Source: Desulfovibrio sp.
GTDB taxonomy: Bacteria > Desulfobacterota > Desulfovibrionia > Desulfovibrionales > Desulfovibrionaceae
Assembly: GCA_031270875.1 (NCBI GenBank)
Contig: JAISXC010000299.1
Coordinates: 1 to 6,555, forward strand
Direction: 5' to 3'
Length of the DNA: 6,555 bases
How positions within the stretch are numbered: position 1 is the stretch's first letter; each line of letters begins with the position of its first letter. The position numbers were made by a program, and so were the translations under genes. Shown piece after piece: positions 5,361-6,555 of this stretch. Below the pieces are notes generated by a model. That model was not told where the DNA came from. It made no database searches and saw only the letters and a program-made list of their open reading frames with translations.

Positions 5361-6320
5361 ATGGCCCCTCTGGCCTTTCTGCTGGATATTCTTTTTGCCG
5401 ACCCGCGTCTGCCCTGGCCGCACCCGGTGGCGCTCGCGGGCCGTCTGCTGCGTGTCATGGAAGTCCCCGCGAGGCGTCTGGAACGCCGGGGTCATGGCAG
5501 ACTCGCCGGTTTTGTCAGCGTGCTGCTGCTGACATGCTGCGCGGGCACCACGGTTCGGCTGCTCGTTGCCCTGCCCCTTGTGGGAATCGTATTGGCCGTG
5601 TATTTCTCCTGGGCGGGCCTTGCCTTGGGTTGTCTGCTCCAAACGGGCGCCGAGGCCGCGCGCAAGGTGGAAACATCCCCGTTGCGCGCGGCGCGGCAGG
5701 CTGTTTCCCTGTTGGTCAGCAGGGACGTGAGTTCCCTGGACAGACCCCTGCTCGCCAAAACCTTGGCGGACACACTTTCCGAAAATTTCACGGATGCCTT
5801 TCTCGCGCCGTACTTCTGGCTTCTTGCGGCCGGCCCTGTGGGTCTTTGGTGCTATAAGGCCATCAGTACGGCGGACTCCATGTGGGGGTATATGACGGAA
5901 CGCTGGCGCCGGTTGGGCTGGGCCGGAGCGCGCGGGGACGATATTCTGGCTTTTGTTCCGGCCCGCCTTTCCGTTCCGGTTTTGTGGCTGACAGACAGAA
6001 TTTCTCTGTTTTTGCGCCTCATGCGCCCCTGGCGGGGGCATTGGCCGGGTTTTCAGCTTGTGGCGCGTCAGGCGCGGGGCATGCCGAGCCCCAACTCCGG
6101 GCTGCCCATGGCGGCCTGCGCCTGGCTTTGCGCGGGGCGCATGGCCGGACCTTCGGTGTATTTCGGTGCACTGGTGGACAAACCCTGGATGGGACCGCCG
6201 CAAAACGAAGCCGGCTCCTGCTGGGACGCGGGGCGCCTCGCCGCCCTTTGCGCATTGCTGCGTCGGGCTGGTTTTGTCGCGTGCGGCTTGTGTTTTGCGT
6301 TATATTTTTTTACTTTTTGA
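5361..6320 (+). CDS. cbiB: Adenosylcobinamide-phosphate synthase CbiB (CobD family)
   Basis: CbiB is an integral membrane enzyme that amidates adenosylcobyric acid with an aminopropanol (phosphate) arm, forming the nucleotide-loop attachment of B12. The family signature is strong. Numbering from ATG 5361: LLDILFADPR with WPHPV near the N-terminus, SRDVSSLDRPLLAKTLADTL onward (120-150), KAISTADSMWGY (166-177), ARGDDILAFVPARL (190-203) and MPSPNSGLPMAAC (241-252). Hydrophobic segments lie at about 48-93 and at the C-terminus, which ends in LYFFTF in a local AT-rich patch. The frame is open from GTG 5274. None of the candidate starts (GTG 5274, 5319, 5343; ATG 5361) has a good ribosome site. I prefer ATG 5361 because it gives 319 residues, the usual family length, and fits the promoter. 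The start is uncertain; the product is not. Confidence 0.94.
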   Translation: MAPLAFLLDILFADPRLPWPHPVALAGRLLRVMEVPARRLERRGHGRLAGFVSVLLLTCCAGTTVRLLVALPLVGIVLAVYFSWAGLALGCLLQTGAEAARKVETSPLRAARQAVSLLVSRDVSSLDRPLLAKTLADTLSENFTDAFLAPYFWLLAAGPVGLWCYKAISTADSMWGYMTERWRRLGWAGARGDDILAFVPARLSVPVLWLTDRISLFLRLMRPWRGHWPGFQLVARQARGMPSPNSGLPMAACAWLCAGRMAGPSVYFGALVDKPWMGPPQNEAGSCWDAGRLAALCALLRRAGFVACGLCFALYFFTF

Positions 6321-6338
6321 AAAAATAGTAAATAAAAT
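6304..6338. repeat. AT-rich bulged palindrome across the cbiB stop codon
   Basis: ATTTT (6304-6308) pairs with AAAAT (6334-6338), TTTACT (6309-6314) with AGTAAA (6327-6332), and TTTT (6315-6318) with AAAA (6322-6325), leaving a three-base loop and single T bulges at 6326 and 6333. The stem has only one G-C pair and lacks a trailing T-run, so it would be a poor intrinsic terminator. Confidence 0.55.
6309..6338 (+). promoter_or_regulatory. Candidate promoter of the right-edge gene
   Basis: TTTACT (6309-6314, four of six) is followed after 18 bases by TAAAAT (6333-6338, five of six). The start would be near 6345, about 70 bases ahead of the next ATG. The boxes coincide with arms of the AT-rich palindrome, so the two readings of this stretch compete. 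Confidence 0.33.
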
Positions 6339-6415
6339 TCTCTGCCGTCCGTTAGGTACAGATGCAGGGCTGCCACAACAAATTTCGCGCTGATGCATAA
6401 AACAAGGATTTCCCC

Positions 6416-6555
6416 ATGGCGCGCTTGTCGACGCTATTGTCCCGTCTGCCGGAAGTCAAGGATGTCCACATGGCCACCATGGGCCATGTGCTCTGGGTCT
6501 GCCGGCAGGCAAACTGCTCCTCCGCGCTGCACCAGACCCTGCTGAACTACGGCGG
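6416..6555 (+). CDS. Unrecognised protein, N-terminal 46 codons only
   Basis: The ATG at 6416 is preceded by AAGGA (6404-6408) with a seven-base spacer, a good ribosome site, and the frame stays open to the window edge. The product begins MARLSTLLSRLPEVKDV, then HMATMGHVLWVCRQANC and SSALHQTLLNYGG. It shows no signal peptide, and the fragment is too short to show a domain; I do not recognise the family. Two cysteines (C29 and C34) and a hydrophobic GHVLWVC stretch are the only distinctive points. It lies 95 bases after cbiB on the same strand and could be cotranscribed or use its own promoter. A cobalamin role cannot be inferred from position alone. Confidence 0.65.
   Translation, partial: MARLSTLLSRLPEVKDVHMATMGHVLWVCRQANCSSALHQTLLNYG

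Noticed and set aside
5283..6203. 306-codon minus-strand open frame opposite cbiB
   Set aside because: CbiB signature motifs run the whole length of the plus strand; the antisense product is rich in Arg, Pro, Gly and Gln without family features.
1..6555. CRISPR array, insertion sequence, prophage or defence genes
   Set aside because: No regularly spaced repeats, transposase, integrase or toxin-antitoxin-like frames were seen; all recognised genes are housekeeping or biosynthetic.

Overview
The window reads as GC-rich chromosomal DNA from a sulfate- or sulfite-respiring deltaproteobacterium, most likely Desulfovibrio or a close relative (Desulfovibrionaceae). This rests on the long N-terminal form of a TauE/SafE permease that I know from that group, a monofunctional HisI beside a long-form HisG, and general codon use. 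It is recognition from memory, not a database result.

Layout. A minus-strand TauE/SafE permease gene runs off the left edge (692 to 1). Upstream of it is a block of six minus-strand genes read from right to left: rlmE (5053-4439), yebC (4337-3600), ruvC (3591-3082), hisI (3048-2638), hisG (2594-1707) and a YkgJ-type cysteine-cluster protein (1613-819). Gaps inside the block are 8 to 101 bases and I see no convincing intrinsic terminator, so it is probably one operon or overlapping transcripts. A compact divergent control region (about 5054-5360) separates it from plus-strand cbiB (5361-6320). An AT-rich 95-base gap then leads to the first 46 codons of an unrecognised plus-strand gene (6416 to the right edge).

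How the genes fit together. rlmE methylates 23S rRNA, yebC is a translation or regulatory factor, and ruvC resolves Holliday junctions. yebC-ruvC is a widely conserved pair, but here it is followed by histidine genes instead of ruvA-ruvB. hisG and hisI encode steps 1 and 3 of histidine synthesis; the other his genes must lie elsewhere. cbiB belongs to adenosylcobalamin synthesis. The TauE/SafE protein may move sulfite or organosulfonates.

The region is mostly ordinary housekeeping DNA. I found no sign of a defence system, mobile element, CRISPR array, tRNA or rRNA. The points worth a second look are small: a perfect 12-bp inverted repeat between the divergent rlmE and cbiB promoters, a possible leaderless mini-ORF ahead of cbiB, an AT-rich bulged palindrome across the cbiB stop codon, an extra CxxC in HisI, and the two poorly understood proteins. 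Three starts were refined from the longest open frames: hisI, yebC and cbiB.
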